A stretch of DNA of 64,000 nucleotides, taken from positions 1 to 64,000 of the forward strand of contig NZ_JAXMOR010000016.1 in assembly GCF_034669705.1 (NCBI RefSeq). Direction: 5' to 3'. Both the position numbers and the translations under genes were made by a program. Source of the DNA: Marinovum sp034669705 (GTDB taxonomy: Bacteria; Pseudomonadota; Alphaproteobacteria; Rhodobacterales; Rhodobacteraceae). Below, one piece after another: positions 25,499-34,898 of the stretch. Every line of letters starts with the position of its first letter. Position 1 is the first letter of the stretch. The notes beneath the pieces were generated by a model. It had not been told where the DNA came from. It saw nothing but the letters and a program-made list of their open reading frames with translations, and did no database searches.

Positions 25499-26938
25499 AT
25501 GCTTGACGTCATCACGCTCCATTCAGCGACATTGATCGCGCTGGGGGTCTTTCTTGGCATCGTGGTCGGGGCCATTCCGGGCCTCACCGCGACGATGCTG
25601 ATCGCCCTGAGCCTGCCCTTCACCTTCACGATGGAGCCGATCCCGGCGATCTCGATGCTCGTGGGCATGTACGTGGGCGGCGTCTCCGGGTCGCTGATCA
25701 CCGCGATTGTCCTGCGCATCCCCGGCACACCGGCCTCGGTGATCACCACCCTCGACGGTTTCCCGATGGCCGCGCGCGGCGAGGTTGGCCGTGCCCTGTC
25801 GCTGGGGATCTATGCCAGCTTTGTCGGCGGTATCATCAGCTGCGGCTTCCTTGTGCTGCTGTCCGAGCCGCTGAGCCGCGCCGCGGTCAAATTTTCCAAG
25901 TTCGACTATTTCGCCCTCGTGGCAATGGCGCTGGTCCTGATCGTCACCCTCAGCCGGGGCAACATGATCCGTGGGCTGATTGCCGGCGGGCTGGGCTTGC
26001 TGGCGGCGGTGCCGGGGGCCGATCCGATCAGCGGCTCGTTCCGCTTCACCTTCGGCATCCAGTATCTCGAGAACGGCCTGCCGATGCTGGCCGTGCTGGT
26101 CGGGCTCTTCGCCGGCAACCAGATCCTGCAAGAGGCCCTGTCGATGGGCGAGGCAAAGCCCAAGGACACCGAGCAACCCCAAAAGGTCCGCTTCAGCCCG
26201 CGCGAAACGCTGGCGCATTGGAAGACGCTTGCGCGCTGCTCGGTCATCGGCACCTGGGTCGGCGTGCTTCCCGGGGTGGGGGCCAACGTCGGCTCGGCGC
26301 TGGCCTACGGGGTCGAGCGCAGCATGGCGCGCGACCCGGAAAGCTTTGGCACCGGCAGTCCGCAGGGCATCGTGGCATCCGAGACGGCGAACAACGCCAC
26401 CGTCGGCGGCGCGCTGGTGCCGCTGATCGCGCTTGGCATTCCCGGCAGCGTCGTCGATGCGATTCTGCTGGGCGCGCTGGTCATCCACGGGCTTCAGCCG
26501 GGGCCGTTCCTGTTCCGCAACTCGCCTGACATGGTCAACGCAATCTTCAGCGCGGCGGTCATCGGCAATGTGCTGATGCTGGCGATGATGCTGCTGCTGA
26601 CGCCGCTGATCTCGCGCGTTGCGCGTGTGCCGAAATCGATCCTGTTGCCACCGCTGATCCTGATGTGCGTGATCGGCACCTTCTCGATCTCGAACAGCTG
26701 GGCCACGGTCGTCGTCATGCTGGTCTTCGCCGCGCTTGGGTTCGCCATGGAACGGGCAAACTATCCCCTCGCACCCTTCGTGATCGGCTTTGTTCTGGGG
26801 CCGATTGCAGAGGCAAACCTCAGATCCGCGACGATGTTCACCGACGGGGCCATCCTGCCGCTGGTGCTTCAGCCGATCCCTTTGGCGGTGATGGCGATCA
26901 TCGCCGCCATGCTCTTGGTGAACCGGAGGCTGGCATGA
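25499..26938 (+). CDS. Tripartite tricarboxylate transporter large permease subunit (TctA), set 2
   Basis: A 479-residue polytopic membrane protein. Family signatures include GIVVGAIPGLTATMLIALSLPFTF near the start, RIPGTPASVITTLDGFPMA (about 74-92) and ETANNATVGGALVPLIALGIPG in the second half. It is more distant from the set 1 and set 3 subunits than those are from each other. Here the gene order is C-A-B rather than C-B-A. The TGA overlaps the TctB start (ATGA). It is the main channel of a secondary carboxylate importer. Confidence 0.93.
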   Translation: MLDVITLHSATLIALGVFLGIVVGAIPGLTATMLIALSLPFTFTMEPIPAISMLVGMYVGGVSGSLITAIVLRIPGTPASVITTLDGFPMAARGEVGRALSLGIYASFVGGIISCGFLVLLSEPLSRAAVKFSKFDYFALVAMALVLIVTLSRGNMIRGLIAGGLGLLAAVPGADPISGSFRFTFGIQYLENGLPMLAVLVGLFAGNQILQEALSMGEAKPKDTEQPQKVRFSPRETLAHWKTLARCSVIGTWVGVLPGVGANVGSALAYGVERSMARDPESFGTGSPQGIVASETANNATVGGALVPLIALGIPGSVVDAILLGALVIHGLQPGPFLFRNSPDMVNAIFSAAVIGNVLMLAMMLLLTPLISRVARVPKSILLPPLILMCVIGTFSISNSWATVVVMLVFAALGFAMERANYPLAPFVIGFVLGPIAEANLRSATMFTDGAILPLVLQPIPLAVMAIIAAMLLVNRRLA

Positions 26939-27387
26939 TACGTCCCCGGACCTGGCTGCAGCGGTTTGCGCCGTTCGATGTGATCGCGGTCCTATTGGGC
27001 CTGGCCTTTCTGGTGACGGCGCTTCGTACCCCGCCGGAGGCCTATGACGTCATCGGCGCGCGCGGATGGCCTCTGGCGGTGGCACTGGGCTGCCTTGGCC
27101 TCCTGGCTCTTCGCCTCTTGGTCGCGCGCGCCCGGGACGAAGCCGAAACAGACCGTGCCGGCCCGCGATTTTGGCTGTTTTGCAGCGCGAACACGCTCTT
27201 CGTGGTCATCTTGTCCTTGAAGGTCCTGCCGTTCTTCGTGACGGCCGCCATCTTTTCCACGGTCAACCACCTTCTGCTGGCAAACACCCTCAGCGCTGCG
27301 CGCGCGGTTGGTGCATTGGCCGTCGCGACCGTGGTCTGTTTCGCCCTGCAGGCCTTGTTCACGGGCGTGATCTACGTCGATCTGTAG
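26935..27387 (+). CDS. Tripartite tricarboxylate transporter small permease subunit (TctB), set 2
   Basis: A 150-residue membrane protein with about four hydrophobic segments (about 15-32, 45-62, 80-100 and 118-145), matching TctB in size and position. The ATG at 26935 overlaps the tctA stop by four bases; a longer upstream frame lies within tctA and is rejected. Sequence conservation in TctB is weak, so the call rests partly on the operon. Confidence 0.82.
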   Translation: MIRPRTWLQRFAPFDVIAVLLGLAFLVTALRTPPEAYDVIGARGWPLAVALGCLGLLALRLLVARARDEAETDRAGPRFWLFCSANTLFVVILSLKVLPFFVTAAIFSTVNHLLLANTLSAARAVGALAVATVVCFALQALFTGVIYVDL

Positions 27388-27750
27388 GACGCCGTGCTGC
27401 GGGAGGTTTGGTGAGTGTTGCTTGCCTCTGCTCCCCAATCCCGCCGCCCATACGACCCCAGCTCAGCCGATCACCCGCCGGTGGCAAGAGCCGCAAGACA
27501 CCTGAGAGTACGCCGGGCAGGGCGACCGAAATCTGCCGCCGAGGTATTTGATCGCCGGGATTGAACCTCAGGTGCCGGCGCTGTGCCAGACCGGCCGGGA
27601 GCCGTAGCAAGATCACCAGACTGAACGACCGCAGAGGCGAGCGGCGCCTGAGCAATCTGAGCTCACTCAGGTTAATTGTTTGTGTGTTTTGGTTCGTATG
27701 TGTTATAATTCGGTTGAATATGTGAGATAACCGGAGAGGCACCCAATCAC
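27388..27750. other. Intergenic region between set 2 Tct genes and the SDR gene
   Basis: No recognisable gene in about 360 bases. The first 280 bases are G+C-rich with no coherent frame and could be degraded sequence. The last 80 bases are A+T-rich and hold the promoter of the next gene. Confidence 0.45.
27680..27709 (+). promoter_or_regulatory. Candidate sigma-70 promoter for the SDR gene
   Basis: TATAAT (27704-27709) is a perfect -10 box, with TTGTGT (27680-27685) 18 bases upstream as a weak -35. The word GTTTTGGT (27686-27693) inside the spacer resembles GTTTTGAT words in front of other genes of this block and may be a DeoR-type operator. Confidence 0.5.
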
Positions 27751-28512
27751 ATGGCAGAGACAGTCTTCATCACCGGCGCGGCCAACGGCATCGGTCTCGC
27801 GTCGGCCCGGGCGTTTGCGGCGGCGGGGTTCAACCTCGTCCTGTCCGACCTTGATCTCGACCGCTGCAAGGCGGTGGCCGCGGATATCGACGCGCCGAAA
27901 ACCTGCCACCGGGTCGACGTGAGGGACAAGGCGTCGATCGAGGCCGCCTTCGAGGCCGGGGCCGAGGCCTTCGGGCCGATCTCCCGCTGTCATGCCAATG
28001 CCGGGGTGTCGAACATGAAGCCCGCGCTCGAGCTGACCGAAGAGGATTGGGATTTCAACTTCGACGTCAATGCCAAGGGCGTTTTCTTCACCAACCAGGT
28101 CGCGGTGGCGCATTTTCTGGCGCATGGCACCAAGGGGGCGATCGTCAACACCGCCTCGCTCGCCTCCAAGGTCGGGGCGCCGCTGCTGGCGCATTATTCG
28201 GCGTCGAAGTTTGCCGTGCTCGGCTGGACCCAGGCGCTGGCGCGGGAACATGCCAAGGACGGCATCCGGGTCAACGCGGTCTGCCCCGGTTTCGTGCGCA
28301 CCCCGATGCAGGCGCGGGAAGTCGCATGGGAGGCGGAGTTGCGCGGCATGACGCCCGACGAGGTGCTGCAGGATTATATCGACCAGACGCCGCTGGGCCG
28401 TATCGAGACGCCCGAGGACGTGGCTGATGTGGTGGTGTTCCTGGCCTCGGATGGCGCGCGGTTCATGACCGGACAAGGGGTGAACGTCACCGGCGGGGTC
28501 TATATGACCTGA
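27751..28512 (+). CDS. Short-chain dehydrogenase/reductase (SDR)
   Basis: A 253-residue classical SDR. The NAD(P) motif TGAANGIG is at 8-15, NAG at 83-85 and the catalytic S136, Y149 and K153 (TASLAS, YSASK) are intact. An acidic DLDLD after the second strand (33-37) suggests NAD(H) preference. It has its own promoter and is convergent with the sulfatase 2 operon. Its probable role is oxidation of a sugar or polyol released in this block; the substrate is unknown. Confidence 0.88.
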   Translation: MAETVFITGAANGIGLASARAFAAAGFNLVLSDLDLDRCKAVAADIDAPKTCHRVDVRDKASIEAAFEAGAEAFGPISRCHANAGVSNMKPALELTEEDWDFNFDVNAKGVFFTNQVAVAHFLAHGTKGAIVNTASLASKVGAPLLAHYSASKFAVLGWTQALAREHAKDGIRVNAVCPGFVRTPMQAREVAWEAELRGMTPDEVLQDYIDQTPLGRIETPEDVADVVVFLASDGARFMTGQGVNVTGGVYMT

Positions 28513-28520
28513 GATCGGGT

Positions 28521-28549
28521 GGCGCGGTGCAGAGTGAACGCCCCGCGCC
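28521..28549. terminator. Hairpin between convergent SDR and sulfatase 2 genes
   Basis: GGCGCGG (28521-28527) pairs perfectly with CCGCGCC (28543-28549) in the 49-base gap between two convergent stops. The position fits a bidirectional terminator, although no T-run is present on either side. Confidence 0.45.
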
Positions 28550-28561
28550 GCCGGACCGGGA

Positions 28562-30046
28562 TCAGTAGTTGCCGGTCCGTTCGATGCCGGCGTCAGAGGT
28601 CGCCATCACCGCGTCGAGATGCAGTTTCAGCAACCGGATCTGCTCGCGCTCGAAGCCCGGCTTGTCCCAGAGCGAGACGAACTCTCCCGGGTCTTCCTGC
28701 AGGTCGAAAATCTCGGCCTTGCCGGCATCGTGATACATGCAGGTCTTGTAGCGCCCGTCAAAAACCATGGTGCCGTGGCTCTGATAGGGCATCCCCGCCA
28801 GCGCCTCGTTGAATTCGCAAACCACGTGCGGCTTGTGCGTCTCGGCCGCGCCGGTCAGCAGGTCGGTCAGCGGCCTGCCCTGCATGGTGTAGGGTAGGTC
28901 CACACCCGCGATGTCGAGGATCGTCGGCGCGAGGTCGACCAGTTCGACCAGCGCATCGGTCTGCGTGCCGGGAGCGGTCACGCCGGGCCAGCGGATGATC
29001 AGCGGCACGTGCACCAGCCCCTCGAAGAATCGGCAGCCCTTGTAGAGCATACCGTGATCGCCCATCATCTCGCCGTGGTCGGAGGTGAAGATGACGATGG
29101 TGTTCTCTGACTGCCCACTGTCCTCCAACGCCTTGAGCACCGCGCCGATGCGGTCGTCGACCATCTCGATCATCGCGTAGTAGCAGGCCTTGACCATGCG
29201 GGCGTCGTAGGTGTCGGGCGGAAAGTCGAACAGGTTGCGGTCTTCCAGCGGGGTTTGCGACTGGTCGATATCCTCGGCCGGATCGTAGTGCCGCACGTCC
29301 TGGATCTTCTTCCATTGCTGGTCGATGTCCCAGAACTCTTCCTGCCGCGCGATGTCGCTGTCGCGAAACAGCGGCAGGGGCATCTCCTCGGGAGTGTACC
29401 GGTCAAGGAACTCCTGTGGCGGAAAGAACGGCGGGTGCGGATCGACCGCGTTGAGGTTGAGAAACCACGGCCCGTCCTTGTGATCTTCGATGAAGGCCGC
29501 GGCCCGCTCGGCCCACCAGGTCGATTGCTGAAGCGCCATCGGCAGGCCGGGACCGTAATCGCGCGGCGCCTTGGACAGGAGCTCGGGATAGAGCGTCAGC
29601 GGATCGCCGATGCCATGCTTGTGCTTCAGCCACGCGTCGTAGTCGCGCCCGATCGGCCAGCAATCGGACAGTTCGGCCACGTCGTAGCCATCTTCGGGGA
29701 TCAGTTCGATCCGGTCCTCGGACCGCGACAGGTGGTGCTTGCCGATCAGGCCGGTGGTGTACTCGGTCGTCTCCTTCAGGATCGCCGGCAGGATCTTCTC
29801 CGCCGCGGGCCAGTGATCGTTGCCATTGCGGTGCACGTGGTGCGAGGCCGGGTAGCGCCCGGTCATGAAGGAGGCCCGGCTCGGCGTGCAGATCGGCGCC
29901 TGGCAATAAGTGCGCATGAACGACAGGCCCTCGGCGGCCAGCCGGTCGAGGTTGGGCGTGTTGATCGCCGGGTTGCCGTGGGCGCCGATGGTGTCGAACC
30001 GTTGCTGATCGGTGGTGATCCACAGGATGTTGGGTGTGTCTGTCAT
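28562..30046 (-). CDS. Type I sulfatase 2 (formylglycine-dependent, cytosolic)
   Basis: A 494-residue sulfatase with maturation motif C53-T-P-S-R57, N-terminal metal motif TTDQQR (D13/Q14) and the second metal site FTSDHGEMMGDHG. The start MTDTPNILWI is directly the first beta-strand, so there is no signal peptide and the enzyme is expected in the cytosol. A GTG 15 bases upstream, abutting the HAD gene stop, is an alternative start. It closes an operon with a FGGY kinase and a HAD phosphatase and faces the SDR. The context suggests removal of sulfate from an imported sugar-like molecule. A phosphodiesterase activity within the same fold cannot be excluded. Confidence 0.88.
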   Translation of the reverse strand: MTDTPNILWITTDQQRFDTIGAHGNPAINTPNLDRLAAEGLSFMRTYCQAPICTPSRASFMTGRYPASHHVHRNGNDHWPAAEKILPAILKETTEYTTGLIGKHHLSRSEDRIELIPEDGYDVAELSDCWPIGRDYDAWLKHKHGIGDPLTLYPELLSKAPRDYGPGLPMALQQSTWWAERAAAFIEDHKDGPWFLNLNAVDPHPPFFPPQEFLDRYTPEEMPLPLFRDSDIARQEEFWDIDQQWKKIQDVRHYDPAEDIDQSQTPLEDRNLFDFPPDTYDARMVKACYYAMIEMVDDRIGAVLKALEDSGQSENTIVIFTSDHGEMMGDHGMLYKGCRFFEGLVHVPLIIRWPGVTAPGTQTDALVELVDLAPTILDIAGVDLPYTMQGRPLTDLLTGAAETHKPHVVCEFNEALAGMPYQSHGTMVFDGRYKTCMYHDAGKAEIFDLQEDPGEFVSLWDKPGFEREQIRLLKLHLDAVMATSDAGIERTGNY

Positions 30047-30061
30047 GCTGATCCGTCTCAC

Positions 30062-30757
30062 TCAGGCGTGCCGAAGACGTTGCGGACCCTGCAGTTCTTC
30101 GTGCGCATCGCGGTCGATCCCGGTGGCGCCGGCCTGCTCGGCGATCACACCGGTCAGCTCCGCGAGGCTGGCGATCGGGGTCTGCCCCTCCGCCCGGTCC
30201 TTGGCATGGAGAAATGCCACCGGCAGTCCAGCGGCCCGGGCGCTCGCGGCACCGGTTGCGCTGTCTTCCACCGCCAGAACCTCGCTCGGATCAAGCCGCA
30301 ACAGGTAGCAGGCGAGCCGGTAGGGAAACGGGTCGGGCTTGCCTTCGCAGACGTCATCGAGACTGAGGCTGAATTCCATGAACTCGGCAACACCGATGGC
30401 GGCGAGGTTTGCATCCACCACCGCGCGGTTGGAGTTCGAGACCGCGACCTGGCGCAGACCCTTCTCGGCAAACCCGGCCACGACCGCCCGCGCACCGGCG
30501 ATCTCGACCAACCGTCGGGCATTGTCGGCAAACGCGCGGTTGATCTTCTCTGACCAGGCGGCAAAGGACAGCCCGGCGGGAAAGCGCGGCTGCAGCTCCT
30601 TCCAGACATTACCGATGTGGACGCCGACGAAATGCGTATCGTCGAGATCGGAGATATCCACCTCATGCGCCAGGCAGACCTGCTTGAGCGCAAACAGGTG
30701 CAGCGGTTCGCTGTCGACCAGGGTGCCGTCGATATCCCATGCGATGGCCTTGATCAT
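30062..30757 (-). CDS. HAD-family hydrolase (beta-phosphoglucomutase-like subgroup)
   Basis: A 231-residue HAD phosphatase or phosphomutase. Motif I is WDIDGTLVDSE with nucleophile D8 and acid D10, motif II is VSNSN, and motif III/IV is KPDPFPYRLA with VEDSATG. The cap domain between motifs I and II (about 17-90) matches the helical cap of beta-phosphoglucomutase-like enzymes. Its ATG overlaps the kinase stop by four bases, and it is followed directly by sulfatase 2. It may dephosphorylate or isomerise the phosphorylated sugar made by the FGGY kinase. Confidence 0.85.
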   Translation of the reverse strand: MIKAIAWDIDGTLVDSEPLHLFALKQVCLAHEVDISDLDDTHFVGVHIGNVWKELQPRFPAGLSFAAWSEKINRAFADNARRLVEIAGARAVVAGFAEKGLRQVAVSNSNRAVVDANLAAIGVAEFMEFSLSLDDVCEGKPDPFPYRLACYLLRLDPSEVLAVEDSATGAASARAAGLPVAFLHAKDRAEGQTPIASLAELTGVIAEQAGATGIDRDAHEELQGPQRLRHA

Positions 30758-32256
30758 TGGCGCTGCTCCCTCTGCATCCGGTAGGTTTCCCGGAAAAAAC
30801 CGTAGCCGGCGTCGTAGCCGGCCCGTTGTGCGGGGTCTGGCTGGACCTCGTCGCCGTAGCTCACGCAGTTTGCGACGCCGCCCCAGTCATCTGTGGCCCC
30901 GGTGGACATGCCCGCCAGCCAGGCCGCGCCAAGACAGGAGCCGGGATGCCCGGTCAGAAGCTGGACCGGGGCCTGCAGCACGTCGGCGCAGATCTGCATC
31001 CAGAGCCGCGACTTTGACCCGCCGTCAGAGGCGAGGTAGCGCGTGGTGGGAAAGCCCATCTCGTTGAAGACTTCGATATGGTGGCGGAAGGCATAGGCGT
31101 AGCCTTCGAGCAGCGCGCGCCAGAGGTGGCGGATATCGTGGTTGAGGCTGAGGCCCAGGATCGTGCCGCGCGCCTCGGGGTCGTGGATCGGGGTCTTCTC
31201 GCCCAGCAGATAGGGGATGAAGGTCACGCCATCGGCGCCCGGCGGGATCTCGGCGGCCAGTTCATCGAGGTACTGATGCGGGCTGATGCCGCGTTTTTCC
31301 GCCTCGGCGGCCTCGGCCTTGGCAAATTGCGCGATGAACCAGTTCAGGGCCGAGCCGCCGGTCGACATGCAGCCATTGGGCATGAACAGGCCCGGGATGA
31401 TGTGGTAGTCGAGGAACATTCGCGGGTCGGGGCGGGCCGTGTCGGTGGCGATCATGATGTCGGCCGCACCGCCGAACTTCAGTAGCACGTCGCCCGAGGC
31501 CAGAACCCCGGCGGCATAGGCCGAGGCGATGTGATCCGCCGCGCCGCCAACCACCGGCGTGCCCGCCGCCAGACCCGATTGCGCCGCGGCCTCTGGCGAC
31601 ACCTGCCCGATGATTTCGGCCGAGCCGGCCTTGTCGGGCACCATGTCGCGCCGCAGGTGGGCCAGCGCGATCAGGTCATCGGCGAGGTCATTGGTGGACA
31701 GGTCGACAAACCCGGCCTCCAGTGCCCAGTTCTGCTCCACCCTCCGCACGCCGGTGAGGCGCCAGTTGATATAGTCGTAGGAACCGAAGACCGTGGCGAT
31801 CCGGGCAAAGACTTCGGGCTCGTGCTCTTCGATCCAGCGGATGCGGCTGGCCACCAACTGCTGGTTGATGCCATTGCCGGCGCGGCGGACGAACTGCGCC
31901 TCGGGCACCTCGGCGGCGATCTCCTTGACCTCCTGCCCGGTGCGCCCGTCGCTCTGCTGGATCGAGGGGCGCAGCACCGTGCCCGCGCTGTCCAGAACCA
32001 CTGTTGCCGGCAACATGCCGGTGGTGCCGATGGCCGCGATCTCGGTGTTCTGCAGGCCGGATTGCTGCAGAAGCTCCGGCACGATGGCGCAGACATTCGC
32101 CCACCACTCGGCCGGGTCTTCCTCGGCCCAGCCCTGTTGCGGCGAGGACAGGGTCACCGGCCGGGTGGCCGAGGCGAGGATCCTGGAAGACGAGACATCG
32201 AGGATGATGCCGATGGTGGAGGTTGTCCCGATGTCGAGACCGATGACGCAGCTCAT
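30754..32256 (-). CDS. FGGY-family carbohydrate kinase
   Basis: A 500-residue sugar kinase. The N-terminal phosphate loop is GLDIGTTSTIG (6-16). The second domain has GGAADHIASAYAAGV, TGGSALNWF and the C-terminal ASDGGSKSRLWMQICADVLQAP motif that binds ATP in xylulokinase- and gluconokinase-like enzymes. The substrate is not readable; a keto-sugar or polyol is likely. It is the first gene of a three-gene minus-strand operon (kinase, HAD hydrolase, sulfatase). An A+T-rich segment just upstream (32280-32330) holds its promoter. Confidence 0.9.
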   Translation of the reverse strand: MSCVIGLDIGTTSTIGIILDVSSSRILASATRPVTLSSPQQGWAEEDPAEWWANVCAIVPELLQQSGLQNTEIAAIGTTGMLPATVVLDSAGTVLRPSIQQSDGRTGQEVKEIAAEVPEAQFVRRAGNGINQQLVASRIRWIEEHEPEVFARIATVFGSYDYINWRLTGVRRVEQNWALEAGFVDLSTNDLADDLIALAHLRRDMVPDKAGSAEIIGQVSPEAAAQSGLAAGTPVVGGAADHIASAYAAGVLASGDVLLKFGGAADIMIATDTARPDPRMFLDYHIIPGLFMPNGCMSTGGSALNWFIAQFAKAEAAEAEKRGISPHQYLDELAAEIPPGADGVTFIPYLLGEKTPIHDPEARGTILGLSLNHDIRHLWRALLEGYAYAFRHHIEVFNEMGFPTTRYLASDGGSKSRLWMQICADVLQAPVQLLTGHPGSCLGAAWLAGMSTGATDDWGGVANCVSYGDEVQPDPAQRAGYDAGYGFFRETYRMQREQRQ

Positions 32257-32406
32257 GAGACGCCCCTGTGATTGCTGGTTTTCTGTGCGAATACTTTCGG
32301 ATCTTTTGTTGCTTTGTATTACTTTCCGTGCCGGTGTGGCGGTGGTGTTTCTGACAGGTCATCCCCCTCGCCACGTCGCCGCTTGCCGGAAACACGGGCG
32401 CATGAA

Positions 32407-32421
32407 CGGCCCGGCGGGCCG
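32407..32421 (-). terminator. Compact hairpin after the BtpA-like gene
   Basis: CGGCCC-GGC-GGGCCG is a perfect stem-loop just downstream of the BtpA-like gene stop (minus strand). There is no T-run, but together with the A+T-rich segment beyond it suggests that the kinase operon has its own promoter. Confidence 0.4.
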
Positions 32422-32455
32422 CCCATGCTTCGGTTCCCGTGAGTGGGGAGCAGGT

Positions 32456-33259
32456 TCAGCGTAGCGTGTTGACCTTATCCATGAACCGTTTGACCCGGTC
32501 GGCATCGACCGCGTTCCAGGTGTCGCCGTCGACCTTGAAGTGCGAGCCGATGATGCAGCCGGAGGCCACTGACATCACGTCGGTGACATTGTCGACGTTG
32601 ACGCCGGTATTGGCAAAGACCGGGACCATCTCGCCCACAGCCTCGGCCACCTTGCGCAGGTCCGAGGCATCGGCGGGTTGGCCGGTGATCGGGCCTGACA
32701 CAAGGATGGCGTCAGCCAGGGAGGAGAAGATCGCCGATTTCGCGCGCAGCTCGATCGGCCGTTGGTCCAGCGAGTGGGCAAATTCGGCGTTGATATTGAA
32801 GAACAATTTCAGGTCCCGGCGATCCAGGTCGCGTTTCATGCGGGCCGGGCGGGCGGCATTGGGGGCCCAGACGCCCATGTCCGAGGCGAAGACGCCGGTG
32901 AAGATTTCGCGCACCCATTTGGCCTGGGTGGCCACCGCGATGGCGATCGAGGCGGTCGGATCCCAAAGGTAGTTGACCCCGAAAGGCACCTTCAGCTCGG
33001 GTTTGCAGGCCTGCACCACGGCGGTGTAGGCGGCAATCGATTCCGGCGTCGCCTCGAGCAGGTAGGGGCGGTCGTTCTCGTTGCCGAACATGATCGCGTC
33101 GACGCCACCATCCTGCAGCTTGTGAATGTCGGACAGGGCGTCGTCGATCAGCTTGTTGATGCCGCCGTCCGAATCATAGAGCGGCGAGCCGGGCAGGGCG
33201 CCCATATGGCACATGGATACGACAGCGCGTTTCTTATCCCCCAGAAAATCGAAAATCAT
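32456..33259 (-). CDS. BtpA/SgcQ-family TIM-barrel protein
   Basis: A 267-residue protein of the BtpA family (PF03437). Recognisable features are CHMGALPGSPLYD (17-29), DGGVDAIMFGNENDRPYLLEA (50-70) and the end VFANTGVNVDNVTDVMSVASGCIIGSHFKVDG (about 212-243), which resembles the phosphate-binding end of a TIM barrel. E. coli SgcQ lies in a sugar phosphotransferase operon, and the cyanobacterial namesake affects photosystem I stability, so the enzymatic role is unsettled. Here it is divergent from a sugar-type ABC importer and upstream of a kinase. A role as aldolase or epimerase on a sugar phosphate is a reasonable guess only. Confidence 0.85.
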   Translation of the reverse strand: MIFDFLGDKKRAVVSMCHMGALPGSPLYDSDGGINKLIDDALSDIHKLQDGGVDAIMFGNENDRPYLLEATPESIAAYTAVVQACKPELKVPFGVNYLWDPTASIAIAVATQAKWVREIFTGVFASDMGVWAPNAARPARMKRDLDRRDLKLFFNINAEFAHSLDQRPIELRAKSAIFSSLADAILVSGPITGQPADASDLRKVAEAVGEMVPVFANTGVNVDNVTDVMSVASGCIIGSHFKVDGDTWNAVDADRVKRFMDKVNTLR

Positions 33260-33421
33260 GGGCTGAGACTCCTCGAAGCAAATTTCTACTGCTCAATAAC
33301 TAACATAAAAACACAAATACGCAACATTTTTGTTTTGATCTGTCTTATTTTGTGCTAAACAGGAAATGTAGACACAATAAACAGGGCCGCGGCGTGGCGG
33401 CAATCACAGGGAGAAAGACAG
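33260..33421. promoter_or_regulatory. A+T-rich divergent promoter region (BtpA-like gene / ABC importer)
   Basis: A 162-base gap that is far richer in A+T than the window average. It contains GTTTTGAT (33332-33339), also present before the DeoR gene (39256-39263), and several AAACA/TTTGT words. It should drive both the BtpA-like gene and the MalE-like binding protein gene and is a likely target of the DeoR-family regulator at 39309. Confidence 0.5.
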
Positions 33422-34786
33422 ATGACGAAAGTGAAAACATCGCTCGACGACGTGCTGATGGCGCGGCGCAATTTCCTCAAGGCGCTGGCGGCCGCGGGCG
33501 CCGCAGGTGCGGGCATATTGCCCAGTATGTCCTTCGCCCAGGAGGCCTATGCCGCCCGGCCCGATCATGACGTCGATCAGATCAACCTCGTCGTCTGGCA
33601 GTACGGCAATATTTATGAAGAGATCGCCGCCAAGTTCGAGGCCGACTGGGGCGTGCCGGTGGAAAAGGTCATCGAGCCGAACATCGAGCCTCAGATCGCC
33701 AAGCTGACCACCATGTATGCCGCCGGCGAAGACATCGACGTCTTCGTCTCGATCCTCTCGACCATGGCGAGCTACATCGACCAGGGCATCGCCGCGCCGC
33801 TTGACGGGCTGCCGGGTGTCGAGGCTTATATCGAGGACATGACGCCGCTCGCGCGGTCGACCGCCACCGTCGATGGCAAGCTCTGGGGGCTGCCCTATCT
33901 CTCGATCGCCTGGGCGTTTGCCTATAACGAAGAGCTGTTGGCCAATGCGGGCTTTGCCGGAAAGCCGTTCCAGACTTGGGAGGAGCTGACGGAACAATGC
34001 CTCAAGGCCAAGGCCGACGGTGTCTCGAACTACCCGCTGCTCTGGGTTGGTGGCCCGGCGCTGGAAACCCTGCCGGGGACCTGGTTCAGCCAGGTCTGCA
34101 ACCGCGGCGGACGGATCTTCGACGAGGACATGAACCCTGAAATGGGCCCCGGCTCGATCGCCCGCGAAGCGCTTCAGTACTTCCAGGACACCTTCATCAA
34201 GCACGAGATCGCGGACCCGGATTCGCTGAACCTGAAGTTCCTGCCGGCGGTGAAGGTCTTCAATACCGGCAAGCACCTCTATCTCGGCACCTTCCACAAC
34301 TACTTCATGAACCAGATGAACGATCCGGCGCAGTCGCCGATTGCCGGCAAGGGCAAGATCCATGGCCTGCCGGGCGACGGCGCGACCCTCGTGGCCACCT
34401 GGTATTACATGATGTCCGACGCGACGCGCGACCGTGAATGGGCGTGGAAGATGCTGCAGTACCTCGGCGGCAGAACCAAGGACGGCACCTATACCCAGGC
34501 GCTGAGCCTGGCGAAGAGCTCGATGCTCTATCCCGGCTTCACCTCTGTCGCGCAAAGCGACGAGGTCCGCGAGGCCTGGTCCGACCGGGTCGATGTCGAC
34601 GTGCTCAACGAGATCTTCTCCAACGGCGTGAACTACGAAAAGGTCGTCCCGGCCGTCACCCAGCCCTGGTACAGCAAGTGGAACGAACAGCTGAACCTCG
34701 AGCTGACCGCCTGCCTCAAGGGCGAGATCTCGGTCGACGTGGCCTGTGACAACATCACCGCCGCCGCGATTGCCGCCAAGCGCTGA
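33422..34786 (+). CDS. ABC transporter extracellular solute-binding protein (family 1), Tat-exported
   Basis: A 454-residue MalE-like periplasmic sugar-binding protein. The N-terminus carries a twin-arginine signal (MARRNFLKALAAAGAAGA, R15/R16) with cleavage near residue 40, so it is exported folded. The mature part shows typical family-1 features (NLVVWQYGNIYEEIAAKFEA, IAWAFAYNEELLANAGF). It feeds the two permeases and the ATPase that follow. The Tat route is less common for such proteins and suggests early cofactor or metal binding or fast folding. The substrate is probably an oligosaccharide, glycoside or a sulfated or amidated derivative, judged from the neighbours. Confidence 0.92.
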   Translation: MTKVKTSLDDVLMARRNFLKALAAAGAAGAGILPSMSFAQEAYAARPDHDVDQINLVVWQYGNIYEEIAAKFEADWGVPVEKVIEPNIEPQIAKLTTMYAAGEDIDVFVSILSTMASYIDQGIAAPLDGLPGVEAYIEDMTPLARSTATVDGKLWGLPYLSIAWAFAYNEELLANAGFAGKPFQTWEELTEQCLKAKADGVSNYPLLWVGGPALETLPGTWFSQVCNRGGRIFDEDMNPEMGPGSIAREALQYFQDTFIKHEIADPDSLNLKFLPAVKVFNTGKHLYLGTFHNYFMNQMNDPAQSPIAGKGKIHGLPGDGATLVATWYYMMSDATRDREWAWKMLQYLGGRTKDGTYTQALSLAKSSMLYPGFTSVAQSDEVREAWSDRVDVDVLNEIFSNGVNYEKVVPAVTQPWYSKWNEQLNLELTACLKGEISVDVACDNITAAAIAAKR

Positions 34787-34798
34787 GCCGCAAGACCG

Positions 34799-34826
34799 GG
34801 GATACCGGCCCGCGGGCCGGTATCCC
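34799..34826 (+). promoter_or_regulatory. 28-bp perfect palindrome between binding-protein and permease genes
   Basis: Two perfect 13-bp arms (34799-34811 and 34814-34826) flank a GC centre, giving a very stable hairpin 12 bases after the binding-protein stop, without a T-run. It is well placed to protect the upstream transcript or reduce read-through, so that the binding protein outnumbers the membrane subunits, as known for malE operons. Confidence 0.65.
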
Positions 34827-34898
34827 GCACAGGGCTGCCGCATCCCCGGATCGCTGGCACCCCGCCACCAGAAATTGTAGAAATATTGGACACTTCTC